Positions 16,541 through 25,344 of a stretch of DNA of 64,000 bases are shown here, piece after piece. Source of the DNA: CAZEPJ01 sp964514105 (lineage in GTDB: Bacteria; Desulfobacterota; Desulfocorpusculales; Desulfocorpusculum); NCBI GenBank assembly GCA_964514105.1, contig CAZEPJ010000010.1, positions 1-64,000 on the forward strand, written 5' to 3'. Below the pieces are notes generated by a model. It saw nothing but the letters and a program-made list of their open reading frames with translations. It was not told the origin of the DNA and searched no databases. The position numbers and the translations under genes were made by a program. The first letter of the stretch is position 1; each line of letters starts with the position of its first letter.

Positions 16541-18153
16541 CCGCCCGCCCCGTCCCTCCGCAGGAGGTCCTTTCGCACCTTGCCCCCGGGGTTCCTGGGG
16601 AGGGCAGATTCCAGGAACTCCACGAACTTGGGCACCTTGTACCGGGCCAGGTGCTCGGCGCAAAAGGCCCGGATCTCCTCCTCCGAGGCGCTCTCCCCCT
16701 CCTTGAGGACCACGTACGCCTTGACCTGCTCTCCGAAGATCCGGTCCGGCACCCCGACCACGGCCGCCTCCAGGGTCTTGGGAAAGGCGTAAAGGACGTT
16801 TTCCACCTCGACGCAATAGATGTTCTCCCCGCCCCGGATGATCATGTCCTTCTTGCGGTCCATGAGCCACAGGTATCCATCCTCGTCCACCCGGGCCAGG
16901 TCGCCGGTGCGGAGCCAGCCGCCGCCAAAGGCCTGTCGGGTGGCCTCCGGGTCCTCCCAGTACCCCCGGGCCACGGCCGCCCCACGCAGGAGCAGCTCGC
17001 CGACCCGACCGGGCTCCGCGTCCTGTCCTCCCTCGCCCACGATGCGGCATTCGGTGCAGGGTGTGGGGAGCCCCACGGACCCGGCCTTGCGCAAGGCGTC
17101 CTCGGGCGGGAGGGCATACTGGAGGGAAGTCCCCTCGGTGAGCCCCCCCGCGTTGATCAGGGCGGCGCCGGGAAAGGCTGCGGCCAACCGTTGGATCAAC
17201 TCCGGGGCGGACGGGGCCCCCCCGTACACGATCTTGCGGAAGGACTCCAGGCGATGCATCCCGAAGCTGGGGTGGATGAGCATGAGCCAGTAGATGGTGG
17301 GCACCGAGATGCTCAGCGTCACCCGCTCCCGCTCCATGACGGCCAGGGCCTCCTCGGCCTTGAAGGCCCGCATGAGCACTGTGGCCCCGCCCATGTACAG
17401 GCTCCTGGCCAGTTGGGTGTGCAGGCCCGTGACGTGGAAGAGGGGGACCATGATGAGGTCCACGTCCTCCGCCGTCGATCCGAAGACCCGAGCGCACGCC
17501 TGGGCCGTGTTTACCACGTTGCGGTGGGTCAGCATGACCCCCTTGGGGAGCCCCGTGGTCCCCGAGGTGAAGATGATGCTGCAGAGGTCTCCCTCGGGGA
17601 TCTCTCCTGCGGGGGGCCTGGGGGCGCTCTCGCCCGCAAGCAGCGATGAGAAAGAAAGGGTGTCCGGGACGGCCTCCCCCACGTGGAAGCCGGCGCGCAT
17701 CCATGGGGCCTCCGCCCGCAGGGGCGCGGCCTCGGGCCAGGTTTCGTGGGATGCGAACAGGAGCACGGGGCGCGCCTTCTGGATCTGAAAGCGCAGCTCG
17801 GCGCTCTTGAGCCGGGCGTTGAGGGGAACGAACACGGCGCCCAGGGCCGTCACCGCCAGGTACAGGACCACGAACTCCGGGCAGTTGTGGAGGAGAACGG
17901 CCACCCGGTCTCCGGCCTTCACCCCCCAGCGCGTCCCCAGGGCCCGAGCCGTCCGGTTGACCCGATCCTCCAGATCCCGGTAGCTCCAGCGGCCCTCGTC
18001 GCTGACGAGGCATGGCCGCTCGCCGTGGGCGTCCACGCTCTGGTAGAACATGGCGGGGACGCTGGCCGGCCGCTCCCGGTAGATGAGGAGGTCCTGCCCT
18101 TCAATGCGCTCGGTGACGACTCCCTCTCTGGGCCAGTTTCGCATGGCGCACAT
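16537..18153 (-). CDS. AMP-dependent acyl-CoA synthetase/ligase
   Basis: A 538-residue ANL-family ligase forming an acyl-CoA from an acid, ATP and CoA. P-loop FTSGTTGLPKG, RTGDLA, hinge DRKKDMIIRGGENIY and the C-terminal catalytic-lysine region PRNPGGKVRKDLL are intact. The adenylate motif reads AGGLTEGT, with a Gly where most relatives have Tyr, a substitution that may reflect substrate choice. Start ATG 18153 is provisional; ATG 18144 is close by. It is the last gene of the Liv-2 block, 31 bases after an SDR, and parallels the ligase that ends Liv-1, suggesting each importer feeds its own CoA-activation step. Confidence 0.9.
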   Translation of the reverse strand: MCAMRNWPREGVVTERIEGQDLLIYRERPASVPAMFYQSVDAHGERPCLVSDEGRWSYRDLEDRVNRTARALGTRWGVKAGDRVAVLLHNCPEFVVLYLAVTALGAVFVPLNARLKSAELRFQIQKARPVLLFASHETWPEAAPLRAEAPWMRAGFHVGEAVPDTLSFSSLLAGESAPRPPAGEIPEGDLCSIIFTSGTTGLPKGVMLTHRNVVNTAQACARVFGSTAEDVDLIMVPLFHVTGLHTQLARSLYMGGATVLMRAFKAEEALAVMERERVTLSISVPTIYWLMLIHPSFGMHRLESFRKIVYGGAPSAPELIQRLAAAFPGAALINAGGLTEGTSLQYALPPEDALRKAGSVGLPTPCTECRIVGEGGQDAEPGRVGELLLRGAAVARGYWEDPEATRQAFGGGWLRTGDLARVDEDGYLWLMDRKKDMIIRGGENIYCVEVENVLYAFPKTLEAAVVGVPDRIFGEQVKAYVVLKEGESASEEEIRAFCAEHLARYKVPKFVEFLESALPRNPGGKVRKDLLRRDGAGG

Positions 18154-18184
18154 GGATCCCGGTCCTGCCCTCCCCGTGGCCCCC

Positions 18185-18931
18185 TCAATTCATGAACTGC
18201 CCGCCATTGACGTCGATGGTCTGTCCGTTGATGTACCCCGCATCGTCGGAGGACAGAAACACGGCCACCCGCGCCACGTCCTCCGCCACGCCGATGCGGC
18301 CCATGGGGATCCCTGCGAGGTAGCCCCGCCAGTCTCCCCCCGTGATCATCCGGGACATGTCCGATTCGATGGGCCCGGGTGCGATGGCGTTGACCCGGAC
18401 ACCGTGGGGCGCCAGGGCCTTGGCCAGGGACTTGGTGAGGCAGATGACCCCGGCCTTGGAGGCTGCGTAGTGCGCCCCCACGGCGATGCCGCCCACGCGG
18501 CCCGCCACCGAGGCCATGTTGACGATGACGCCGCTTCTTTGGCCCTTCATGACCCCCGAGACGGCCTGGGCGCACAGAAAGACCCCCTTGAGATTGACGG
18601 CCATCACCCGGTCCCATTCCCCCTCGTCGATCTCCTCCAACGGTGTCGTGTGACAGATCCCCGCGTTGTTCACCAGGATGTCGATGCGGCCCAGGCCCTC
18701 GAGCACCGTCCCGACCGCCGAGCGTACCTCCTGGCCCCGGGACACATCCACCCGCAGGGCCATCCCCCGGACGCCCGCTGCGCCCACCTGCGCGGCGACG
18801 GACTCGGCCCCCCGCAGGTCCGTGTCCCAGACCGCCACTTGGGCCCCCTCCCGGGCCAGGGCCAGGGCGATGGCCCGCCCGATCCCGGCCGCCCCGCCAG
18901 TCACGATACCCACCTTGCCCTCGCAACGCAT
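18185..18931 (-). CDS. SDR-family oxidoreductase
   Basis: A 248-residue classical SDR. TGGAAGIG (cofactor), NNAGI, NMASVAG and YAASK (catalytic Tyr and Lys) are complete, with the C-terminal IDVNGGQFMN. ATG 18931 has AAGGAGGA a few bases upstream, so the long upstream frame is not used. It lies between a VOC-fold protein and the acyl-CoA ligase of the Liv-2 block and probably oxidises a hydroxyl group of the imported compound. Resembles 3-oxoacyl-reductase-type and acetoin/diacetyl-reductase-type SDRs; these cannot be separated by eye. Confidence 0.87.
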   Translation of the reverse strand: MRCEGKVGIVTGGAAGIGRAIALALAREGAQVAVWDTDLRGAESVAAQVGAAGVRGMALRVDVSRGQEVRSAVGTVLEGLGRIDILVNNAGICHTTPLEEIDEGEWDRVMAVNLKGVFLCAQAVSGVMKGQRSGVIVNMASVAGRVGGIAVGAHYAASKAGVICLTKSLAKALAPHGVRVNAIAPGPIESDMSRMITGGDWRGYLAGIPMGRIGVAEDVARVAVFLSSDDAGYINGQTIDVNGGQFMN

Positions 18932-19031
18932 GGTCCGTCCTCCTTGGGCCCGGTCGTATCCCTCCGTCAGGCGGCGGGGCGCCTCCAACCCCCTTCGGGC
19001 CCCGGGGCGATGAACCCGCCACCGGCGGCGA

Positions 19032-19466
19032 TCAGCCCTGGGAATACTGCACGACCTCCACGGTATTTCCCTCGGGATCCCGCATGTACGTGCACCAGAC
19101 TCCCTGCCGAACGTTCTGTGGCGGGGCGTTGAAGGCCACCCCCGCGGCCAGGAGCCGCTCGTATTCCTTGTGGACATCCGGGACGGCAAGGGCGAAGTGG
19201 GTGAAGCCCAGGTCGCACTGCCGCCTGCCGGGCCACGGCGCGCCCAGCGGGTTGTAGTACTGGAACAGCTCCAGGCGCAGGCCGTATCCACGCAGCATCA
19301 CCATGTGACAGTGCGCCCCTTCCATGCCCACGACCCGCGAGAGGGCCTCGCCGCTTCGATGGTCCATGTCCCAGTCCACTTCGAACCCCAGCAGATCCCT
19401 GTAGAAGGCCAACGCACGGCCCATGTCGGCCACCGACAGAGCCACGTGATGGGTCGTCGCCTCCAT
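19032..19466 (-). CDS. VOC-superfamily (glyoxalase/dioxygenase-fold) protein
   Basis: A 144-residue protein of the vicinal-oxygen-chelate fold. Both halves are visible: THHVALSVADMGRALAFYRD at the start, with His as first metal ligand, and FTHFALAVPDV for the second half, ending YMRDPEGNTVEVVQ, where the Glu is the usual last ligand. Members are lactoylglutathione lyases, ring-cleavage dioxygenases or methylmalonyl-CoA epimerases. ATG 19466 follows GGAAGGAAG; it starts 16 bases after livF of system 2. Placed next to an SDR and acyl-CoA ligase, an isomerase, epimerase or ring-cleavage role in the same pathway is plausible but unproven. Confidence 0.8.
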   Translation of the reverse strand: MEATTHHVALSVADMGRALAFYRDLLGFEVDWDMDHRSGEALSRVVGMEGAHCHMVMLRGYGLRLELFQYYNPLGAPWPGRRQCDLGFTHFALAVPDVHKEYERLLAAGVAFNAPPQNVRQGVWCTYMRDPEGNTVEVVQYSQG

Positions 19467-19482
19467 CCGTCTTCCTTCCCCC

Positions 19483-20193
19483 TCAGCCCAGCTGGAAATA
19501 GACCCGTTTGACCTCTTCATCGTCCATGAGGTCCCGACTCGCCCCGTGAAGCCCGATGCGTCCGTGCTCCAGGATGTAGACCCGCTGCGTCAGCCCCATG
19601 GCCAGGCTGGCGTCCTGCTCCACCAGGAGGACCGTGATCCCCGTCTTCCAGATCTCCTGAATGCTGTTGGCCAGAAGGTTCTTGACCAGGGGGGAGAGCC
19701 CCATGGCGGGTTCGTCCATCATGAGGAGCCGCGGCTTGCTCATGAGGGAGCGGCCGATGGCCAGCATCTGCTGCTCTCCGCCGCTCAGGGTCCCGGACTC
19801 CTGGCGGGATCGCTCCCTGAGGATGGGGAAGAGTCCATAGACGTACTGAAGATCCCTGGCCATGCCGTCGGCATCCCGCCGGAGGAAGCCGCCCATCTCC
19901 AGGTTTTCGGCCACGGTGAACTCGGTGAAAAGCTGCCTGCGCTCGGGGCAGTGCACGATCCCCATGCGGATGATCTCGTGGGGTTTCCGGCCATCGATGC
20001 GCCGGCCCTCGAAGAGGATCTCCCCCGCCACCGGCACCAGGGCCGATATGGCCCTGAGCAGGGTGCTTTTGCCCGCTCCGTTGGGGCCCACCACCCCCAC
20101 CAGCTCCTGGGCGTCCAGGGACAGGGACAGGCCGTTGAGGGCGATGGCCTTGCCGTACATGACCCGGATCTCCTTGACCTCCAGAAGATGCAC
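19483..20193 (-). CDS. livF: ABC transporter ATPase LivF (system 2)
   Basis: A 236-residue ATP-binding subunit: Walker A GPNGAGKST, signature LSGGEQQML, Walker B LLMMDEPAMGLSP, switch LVEQD. Start is GTG 20193 with AGGAGAGG upstream, one base after the livG stop, so translation is probably coupled. Works with LivG/H/M/K of system 2. Confidence 0.93.
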   Translation of the reverse strand: MHLLEVKEIRVMYGKAIALNGLSLSLDAQELVGVVGPNGAGKSTLLRAISALVPVAGEILFEGRRIDGRKPHEIIRMGIVHCPERRQLFTEFTVAENLEMGGFLRRDADGMARDLQYVYGLFPILRERSRQESGTLSGGEQQMLAIGRSLMSKPRLLMMDEPAMGLSPLVKNLLANSIQEIWKTGITVLLVEQDASLAMGLTQRVYILEHGRIGLHGASRDLMDDEEVKRVYFQLG

Positions 20194-20194
20194 T

Positions 20195-20932
20195 TCATCC
20201 TCTCCTTTCGCCCAGGTACGCCGTCACCACCTGCTCGTTTCGCAGGATCTCGGCCGGGGTGCCCTCGGCGATCTTCTGGCCGAAGACCACGGCCACCACC
20301 CGCTCCACCAGCTTGAGCAGGTCCCGGAGCCGGTGCTCGATGATGATCATGGTCTGGCCCCGCTCGTGCATCCTCCGGATGGCCGCCGAGAGGGTGACCG
20401 CATCCTCGGCGTCCAACCCCGAGAAGGGTTCATCCAGCAGCAGGATGTCGGGCTCCGTGGCCATGGCCCGGGCGATGTCCAGGAGCCGCAGCTCCCCGAA
20501 GGCGAGGTTCTTGGCCTTCTCGCCGAAGCGGTCGCCCAACCCCACCTCCTCCAGGAACTGCATGGCCACCTGCCATGGCTTTCGGCCCTGGTGGCGGTGG
20601 TGGCGAGCCCGGTGCGAGAAGCAGGGGATCATGACGTTTTCCAGGACCGCCATCTCCTTGAAGAGATCCACCAGCTGAAAGGTCCGGGACATGCCCCGGT
20701 TGACCACCTGAAAGGGCTTGAGGCCCGTGATCTCCTCTCCCTTGAACTTGACTCGGCCGGCATCGGGTTTGATGAAGCCCGTGATGACGTTAAACAGCGT
20801 GGTCTTGCCCGCCCCGTTGGGGCCGATGACGCCCACGAGATCTCCCCGTCGGACCTCCATGTCGAAACCCATCAGGGCCTGCAACCCTCCGAAGGACTTG
20901 CTCAACCCCTTCAACTCCAGGATGGTCTCCAT
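20195..20932 (-). CDS. livG: ABC transporter ATPase LivG (system 2)
   Basis: A 245-residue ATPase subunit: Walker A GPNGAGKTT, LivG hallmark MSRTFQLVDLFKEMAV, signature LAFGELRLLDIARAM, Walker B ILLLDEPFSGLD, and IIIEHRL. The insert ARHHRHQGRKPW is basic and histidine-rich, longer than in E. coli LivG as far as I can judge. ATG 20932 is the first Met giving homology (METILELKGLSKSFGG); 28 bases separate it from livM. Confidence 0.93.
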   Translation of the reverse strand: METILELKGLSKSFGGLQALMGFDMEVRRGDLVGVIGPNGAGKTTLFNVITGFIKPDAGRVKFKGEEITGLKPFQVVNRGMSRTFQLVDLFKEMAVLENVMIPCFSHRARHHRHQGRKPWQVAMQFLEEVGLGDRFGEKAKNLAFGELRLLDIARAMATEPDILLLDEPFSGLDAEDAVTLSAAIRRMHERGQTMIIIEHRLRDLLKLVERVVAVVFGQKIAEGTPAEILRNEQVVTAYLGERRG

Positions 20933-20960
20933 AGACTCCGCTCCGTCCGTGGCGGCGACG

Positions 20961-21932
20961 TCACACCGGCTGCGTCTCCCGGGCGCGAATCCGCCCCAGG
21001 CCCCGCCCGATGAGGTCCCACAGCCCCTTGGGCGCGAACAGCACGATGAGGACAACGGCGCTGCTGTAAATGAGCAGGCGCAACTCCCCCAGGAACCGCA
21101 ACGACTCGTTCACCAGGGTCAGAAGGTAGGCCCCGATGATGGGCCCGGTGATGCTCCCCATTCCGCCCACCACCGCCATCATGAGGACCAGGGCGGAGAG
21201 CGAATCGTGGGCCATCTCGGGCCCCACGTGCATCTGGGCGTGGCCGTACATGGCCCCGGCCAGACCGGCGATGGCCGCGCTGATCATGAACGCCACGATC
21301 TTGTAGAAGGTCGTGTTGATCCCGGAGCCCTCGCTGGCGGTCTCGTTCTCGCCGATGGAGCGCAGGATCAGCCCGAAGGAGGACTTGGACAGAAAAAAGA
21401 GAAAGACCACGCAAGCGATCATCAGGACCCCGGAGAAGTAGTAGTTCTCCAGGGGACCGCCCATCAACCCGTCGATTCCCGAGAGGCCCTCTTCGCCGCC
21501 GAAGAGCTTGTGGTCGATCATGATCCACTTGTACAAGAGGGTGGCGAAGCAGAAGGTCACCGAGGCGAAGTACGGCCCCCGGAGCCTCAAGGTGAAGGAG
21601 CCCACCAGGAACCCGCAAAGCGCCGCCACCAGCGCGCCCATGGGGAGGGTCGCCCACGGCCCCCAGCCCAAGTGCTTGTTCATGAGGGCCCCGGCGAACC
21701 CGGCCCCTCCGATGAAGAAGGCGTGGCCGAAGTTCACATTGCCCGTGAATCCGGTGAGGAGGTCCCAGCTGCAGGCGAGCAGCACGTAGTAATGGCACAA
21801 GAACAGGAGCTCCAGATGGTAAAACTCACCGAAGACCAGGGGCGCCAGCAGGACGCAGGCGCTGAAGGCGCCGAGCCCCAGCAGCCTGCGGCGCAAGAGC
21901 TTGGGACCGAAGAACTCCTCCCGAGTGGCCAT
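20961..21932 (-). CDS. livM: ABC permease LivM (system 2)
   Basis: A 323-residue membrane permease with about eight to ten hydrophobic spans. Typical segments: DLLTGFTGNVNFGHAFFIGG, the ATPase-contact loop LRSIGENETASEGSGI, and VVGGMGSITGPIIGA. ATG 21932 is preceded by TAAGGAG. Gap to livH is 64 bases without features. Channel subunit of importer 2. Confidence 0.92.
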   Translation of the reverse strand: MATREEFFGPKLLRRRLLGLGAFSACVLLAPLVFGEFYHLELLFLCHYYVLLACSWDLLTGFTGNVNFGHAFFIGGAGFAGALMNKHLGWGPWATLPMGALVAALCGFLVGSFTLRLRGPYFASVTFCFATLLYKWIMIDHKLFGGEEGLSGIDGLMGGPLENYYFSGVLMIACVVFLFFLSKSSFGLILRSIGENETASEGSGINTTFYKIVAFMISAAIAGLAGAMYGHAQMHVGPEMAHDSLSALVLMMAVVGGMGSITGPIIGAYLLTLVNESLRFLGELRLLIYSSAVVLIVLFAPKGLWDLIGRGLGRIRARETQPV

Positions 21933-21996
21933 ATGCGCTCCTTACTCTCGCCGTCCCATGGATTGGATCAGCCTCGCACAGAGCTTCCCAGCGCCG

Positions 21997-22857
21997 TCAA
22001 TGGGCCCGCTTGCCCAACAGCCCCCTCGGGCGGATCACCAGGACCACGATGATCGCCACCAAATAGACCATGTCGGGGTAGTTGGCCGATATGAGCCGGC
22101 TCACGACGGTCTCGGAATACCCCAAGAGCATGCCCGCGATGATGGCCCCTTCCACGCTCCCCAGCCCCCCGATGATGACCACGGCGAAGGCCTTGAACAG
22201 GGGGAAGGCCCACATGTTGGGCACCGCCTCGAGGATGGGGGCGATGAGCACCCCGGCCACGGCGGCCAGCGCCGCCGAGATGCCCATGGTGATCAGATAG
22301 ACCCGCTCCGTCTGGATCCCCACCAGCACGGCCGCATCCACGTTCTGGGCCACGGCAGAGATGGACTTCCCCGTCCGCGTCCTGTGGATGAACAACCAGA
22401 GCATGACGACCAGAATGCCCGATACCAGGAATGTCAGGAGCTTCTGGTACGACACCAGGATGTCTCCGATGAGGACCTCACCCTCGATGAAGTTCTTGAC
22501 CGCCTTGCCGTGCGGGCCGAAGAAGGCGTACATGAGTTCCTGAAAGAAGAGGGCGAAGGCCAGGGTGATGATGAGCACGTACACGTGGCGTTCCCGCATG
22601 GGCCGGATGCAGAAGCGGTCGATGACCATGCCCACGCCGGCCGTGCCCGCAACGGCCAGGGCCGCGGACAGAGGGACGTTGATCCCCAGGACGGACATGA
22701 AGGTGTAGCCCAAATACGCCCCCAGCATGTAGAACGCCCCATGGGAGAGGTTGATGATCCCGGCCACGCCGAAGATCAGGGTGAACCCCACGGATATGAG
22801 GGTGTACAGGGCCCCCCAGATGGTCCCCAGCACGAGGATGTCGACAAATGTGGTCAT
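21997..22857 (-). CDS. livH: ABC permease LivH (system 2)
   Basis: A 286-residue membrane permease pairing with LivM. Segments LISVGFTLIFGVAGIINLSHG, the loop VAQNVDAAVLVGIQTERVY and VIIGGLGSVEGAIIAG are diagnostic. ATG 22857 (MTTFVDILVLG) follows GGGAGGCG. The 172-base gap to livK contains a folded repeat element, which may separate expression of the binding protein from the permease. Confidence 0.92.
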   Translation of the reverse strand: MTTFVDILVLGTIWGALYTLISVGFTLIFGVAGIINLSHGAFYMLGAYLGYTFMSVLGINVPLSAALAVAGTAGVGMVIDRFCIRPMRERHVYVLIITLAFALFFQELMYAFFGPHGKAVKNFIEGEVLIGDILVSYQKLLTFLVSGILVVMLWLFIHRTRTGKSISAVAQNVDAAVLVGIQTERVYLITMGISAALAAVAGVLIAPILEAVPNMWAFPLFKAFAVVIIGGLGSVEGAIIAGMLLGYSETVVSRLISANYPDMVYLVAIIVVLVIRPRGLLGKRAH

Positions 22858-22931
22858 CGCGCCTCCCTTCGGAACGGGGGCCTGGCCGCCGGCCGTGCAC
22901 CACGGGCGGCTGAATTCCGCTTCGTCACACT

Positions 22932-23029
22932 CGGGTTCGTGACCCCATCCCCACGCCTCCCTTTGCACAAGAGGGAACAAGTACGCCCCCTTGCCTGCAA
23001 GGGGCAGGGGGATGGGGTGTAACCCGCCG
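22932..23029. repeat. REP-like inverted repeat between livK2 and livH2
   Basis: Left arm about 22932-22975 (CGGGTTCGTGACCCCATCCC then CACGCCTCCCTTTG) mirrors right arm about 22984-23029 (CAAGGGGCAGGGGGATGGGG then TGTAACCCG), with imperfect pairing centred near 22980. It fills the gap between the livK stop and livH and could form a stable RNA hairpin protecting the livK message or attenuating the genes downstream. It resembles the CCCCATCCCC-type palindromic repeats common in intergenic DNA. Confidence 0.6.
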
Positions 23030-24265
23030 CTACTTCTTCACCCAGGGCGGAGGCACGTAGGGGCCGGTCTTGAACTGATCCGGCCACACGACCACCTGCT
23101 TTCCCCCTTCCTGCCACTGGACCATGGGCATGACATACCTTCCCTCCAGGAGGTCGTGGGACTCCTTGTCGAAGCCGATCTCGGGGTGCAGGACGCCCTT
23201 GTACTTGATGTCCTCCAACCCCGCGATGATGTCATCCGACTTGAGGGACTTCTTCTGCTTGATGACCTCGGCCAGCATGTAGACCGTGTCGTAGGTGAAC
23301 CCGGTGGTGTACACGGGGTTCGTGCCGAACTGCTTGACGTACTTGTCCCACATGGGGATGGTCTTGTCGGTGAGCGGCGCCCGGGCGATGAAGTTGTACG
23401 TGATCTCCCCCAGACACTTGCCGCCCGTCATCTCCCAGTACTTGGAGTCCATGCCCTGGACGTTGCACAACCCCATTTCCGCGGCCTGGCTGTCCTGCCA
23501 CGCCTTGGAGATGGTGATGCTTGCCGCATGGCTGACGATCTGGGCGATCCACTGGGCGCCCTTCCCCTTGATGGCCGCGAAGGTGGGGGAGAAATCCTTC
23601 ACGTCCACGTCGAACATCTCATAGAAGACCACCTCGAGGCCGGCAGCCTCCAGATCCTTCTTGAGGTTGGGGCCGTACTCGTGGACCCACTTGGTGTTCT
23701 CGGCCAGGATGGCGAACTTCTTGTACCCCAGCTGCTTGTGGACGAACTCGGTGAGGAACTTGGCCGCCCACTTCTGCTGCCGGATGTCCGAGTTGATCAT
23801 GTTGCGGAAGAAGTACTTGTACTTGGCGTAGTCCTTCTTGACGGCGTTGGTGAGGTCGATGGAGGCCGTTCCCGTGGCCACGTACACGATCTTGTACTGG
23901 GGCAGGAAAGGCTGTATGGCCAGGGCCACGCCGCTGGAGTACGCCCCCACGAGCACGTCGACCTTGTCCTCCAGCACGAGCTTCTTCATGGCCGTGATGC
24001 CCTTCTCGGGCTTGCCCTCGGTGTCGCCCACGACGATCTCGATCTTCTTGCCGTGGATGCCCCCCGCGGCGTTGATCTCCTCGGCGGCCATCTTGGCCGC
24101 ATTGTGGATCCCCTGCCCCTGGGGGAGCTGAACCGGACCCAGGGAACCGATTCGGATGGTCTCGGCCTTGGCGAAATCCCGGTCGACGGCCAAGGCATGG
24201 CCCCCAGCCATGGAGAAAACCATGAGCCCACAGACGACGATCCAGCCCAATGCCCTTGCCTTCAT
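23030..24265 (-). CDS. livK: Liv-type ABC substrate-binding protein (system 2)
   Basis: A 411-residue secreted binding protein. Signal peptide: MKARALG, hydrophobic core IVVCGLMVFSMAG, cleavage likely after HALA. Mature part opens IRIGSLGPVQLPQGQGIHNA and contains VDVLVGAYSSGVALA, typical of the periplasmic type I family. ATG 24265 is preceded by GGAGGTGCG. First gene of Liv system 2 (order K-H-M-G-F). It is only weakly like the binding proteins of systems 1 and 3 in the visible motifs, so the three importers probably differ in ligand. Confidence 0.92.
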   Translation of the reverse strand: MKARALGWIVVCGLMVFSMAGGHALAVDRDFAKAETIRIGSLGPVQLPQGQGIHNAAKMAAEEINAAGGIHGKKIEIVVGDTEGKPEKGITAMKKLVLEDKVDVLVGAYSSGVALAIQPFLPQYKIVYVATGTASIDLTNAVKKDYAKYKYFFRNMINSDIRQQKWAAKFLTEFVHKQLGYKKFAILAENTKWVHEYGPNLKKDLEAAGLEVVFYEMFDVDVKDFSPTFAAIKGKGAQWIAQIVSHAASITISKAWQDSQAAEMGLCNVQGMDSKYWEMTGGKCLGEITYNFIARAPLTDKTIPMWDKYVKQFGTNPVYTTGFTYDTVYMLAEVIKQKKSLKSDDIIAGLEDIKYKGVLHPEIGFDKESHDLLEGRYVMPMVQWQEGGKQVVVWPDQFKTGPYVPPPWVKK

Positions 24266-24405
24266 GAGCGCACCTCCTGACGGTTAGAAGCGGTTGTCCG
24301 ACTCGGCACTGCCTGGGCCCCATGGCCCCCACGCTTCGCTCGACGCCTTCCCATCACCCCCTTTTCCCCTCGGATCTCTCCTCCCGGGCTGCCTCCGCCC
24401 CTTGC

Positions 24406-25164
24406 TCACCAGGCCATCCACCCTCCGTCCACGCACAGGACCGCGCCGTGGACATAGTCCGACGCGGGAGAGGCCAGGAACAGAACGGCCCCCGCCAGGT
24501 CTTGGGGCCTGCCCCAGCGCCCGGCCGGGATCCTGGCCGTGATGGCCTGGAAGCGAACGGGGTCTCGCTGCAGCGCCTCGGTGAAACCGGTCTCGAAGAA
24601 GCCCGGGGCCACGGCGTTGACGTTGATCCCCTTGCCCGCCCAGTCGTTGGCCAGGGCCTTGGTCAGCCCTGCGATGCCGTGCTTGGAGGCGGCGTAGGCC
24701 GCGACGTTCATCCCCCCCTGGAAGGCCAGGACCGAGGCGATGTTGATGATCTTGCCCCGCCCGTTGCCCACCATGACGCGGGCTGCGGCCTGGCACAGGA
24801 GAAAGGCCGCGGTGAGGTCGATCTCCAAGGTGGCGTCCCAGTCGGCCTCGGGATAGTCCAAGGCCGGGGACCGGCGAATGATCCCGGAGTTGTTGACCAG
24901 GATGTCCAGGCCGCCCATGGCCTCGGCCACGGCCGGGACCACCCGCCGCGTCTGCTCCCGCACCGTGAGATCCGCCGCACGGTGCAGGTACCGCCTCCCC
25001 AAGGCCCGGACGGACCGCTCCACTCCGGCACGGGGCGTTCGGCTGACCACGGCGACGTCCGCCCCCGCCTCGGCCAGGGCCACGGCCACGGCCCTGCCCA
25101 GGCCGCTGGTGCCGCCCGTGACCAGGGCCACCTTTCCCTCCACGCGGAATGCATCCAGGATCAT
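24406..25164 (-). CDS. SDR-family oxidoreductase (KduD-like)
   Basis: A 252-residue classical SDR beginning MILDAFRVEGKVALVTGG, the style of 2-deoxy-D-gluconate 3-dehydrogenase (KduD). TGGTSGLG, NNSGI, NIASVLA and YAASK are intact; it ends LCVDGGWMAW. ATG 25164 has AAGAGG six bases upstream; ATG 25179 is an alternative. It sits between the dehydrogenase complex and Liv-2, with gaps of 180 and 140 bases on either side, so it may be its own transcription unit or link the two. Confidence 0.86.
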   Translation of the reverse strand: MILDAFRVEGKVALVTGGTSGLGRAVAVALAEAGADVAVVSRTPRAGVERSVRALGRRYLHRAADLTVREQTRRVVPAVAEAMGGLDILVNNSGIIRRSPALDYPEADWDATLEIDLTAAFLLCQAAARVMVGNGRGKIINIASVLAFQGGMNVAAYAASKHGIAGLTKALANDWAGKGINVNAVAPGFFETGFTEALQRDPVRFQAITARIPAGRWGRPQDLAGAVLFLASPASDYVHGAVLCVDGGWMAW

Positions 25165-25267
25165 GGCCGCCTCTTCCATGGAAGACCGTGCCCCCGCTCA
25201 CCCCGCACAGCACAACGGGGTATTGGGAGCGGCGATCCCGCATCGCTTCCCATCGAATTCGCATTCC

Positions 25268-25295
25268 TCTATCACGGGCGGGCATGGGATTTCAA
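25268..25295 (-). promoter_or_regulatory. Possible sigma-70 promoter before the KduD-like SDR
   Basis: Minus strand TTGAAA (25295-25290), 16-base spacer, GATAGA (25273-25268) with TG just before it. Matches are moderate (five and three of six). It lies in the 180-base gap after the dihydrolipoyl dehydrogenase gene and would give a leader of about 95 bases. Confidence 0.35.
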
Positions 25296-25344
25296 GCCTC
25301 CCCGTCCCGTCCCGCGCCCGGAGCCGGGGCCGTCGTCCTCAGAT

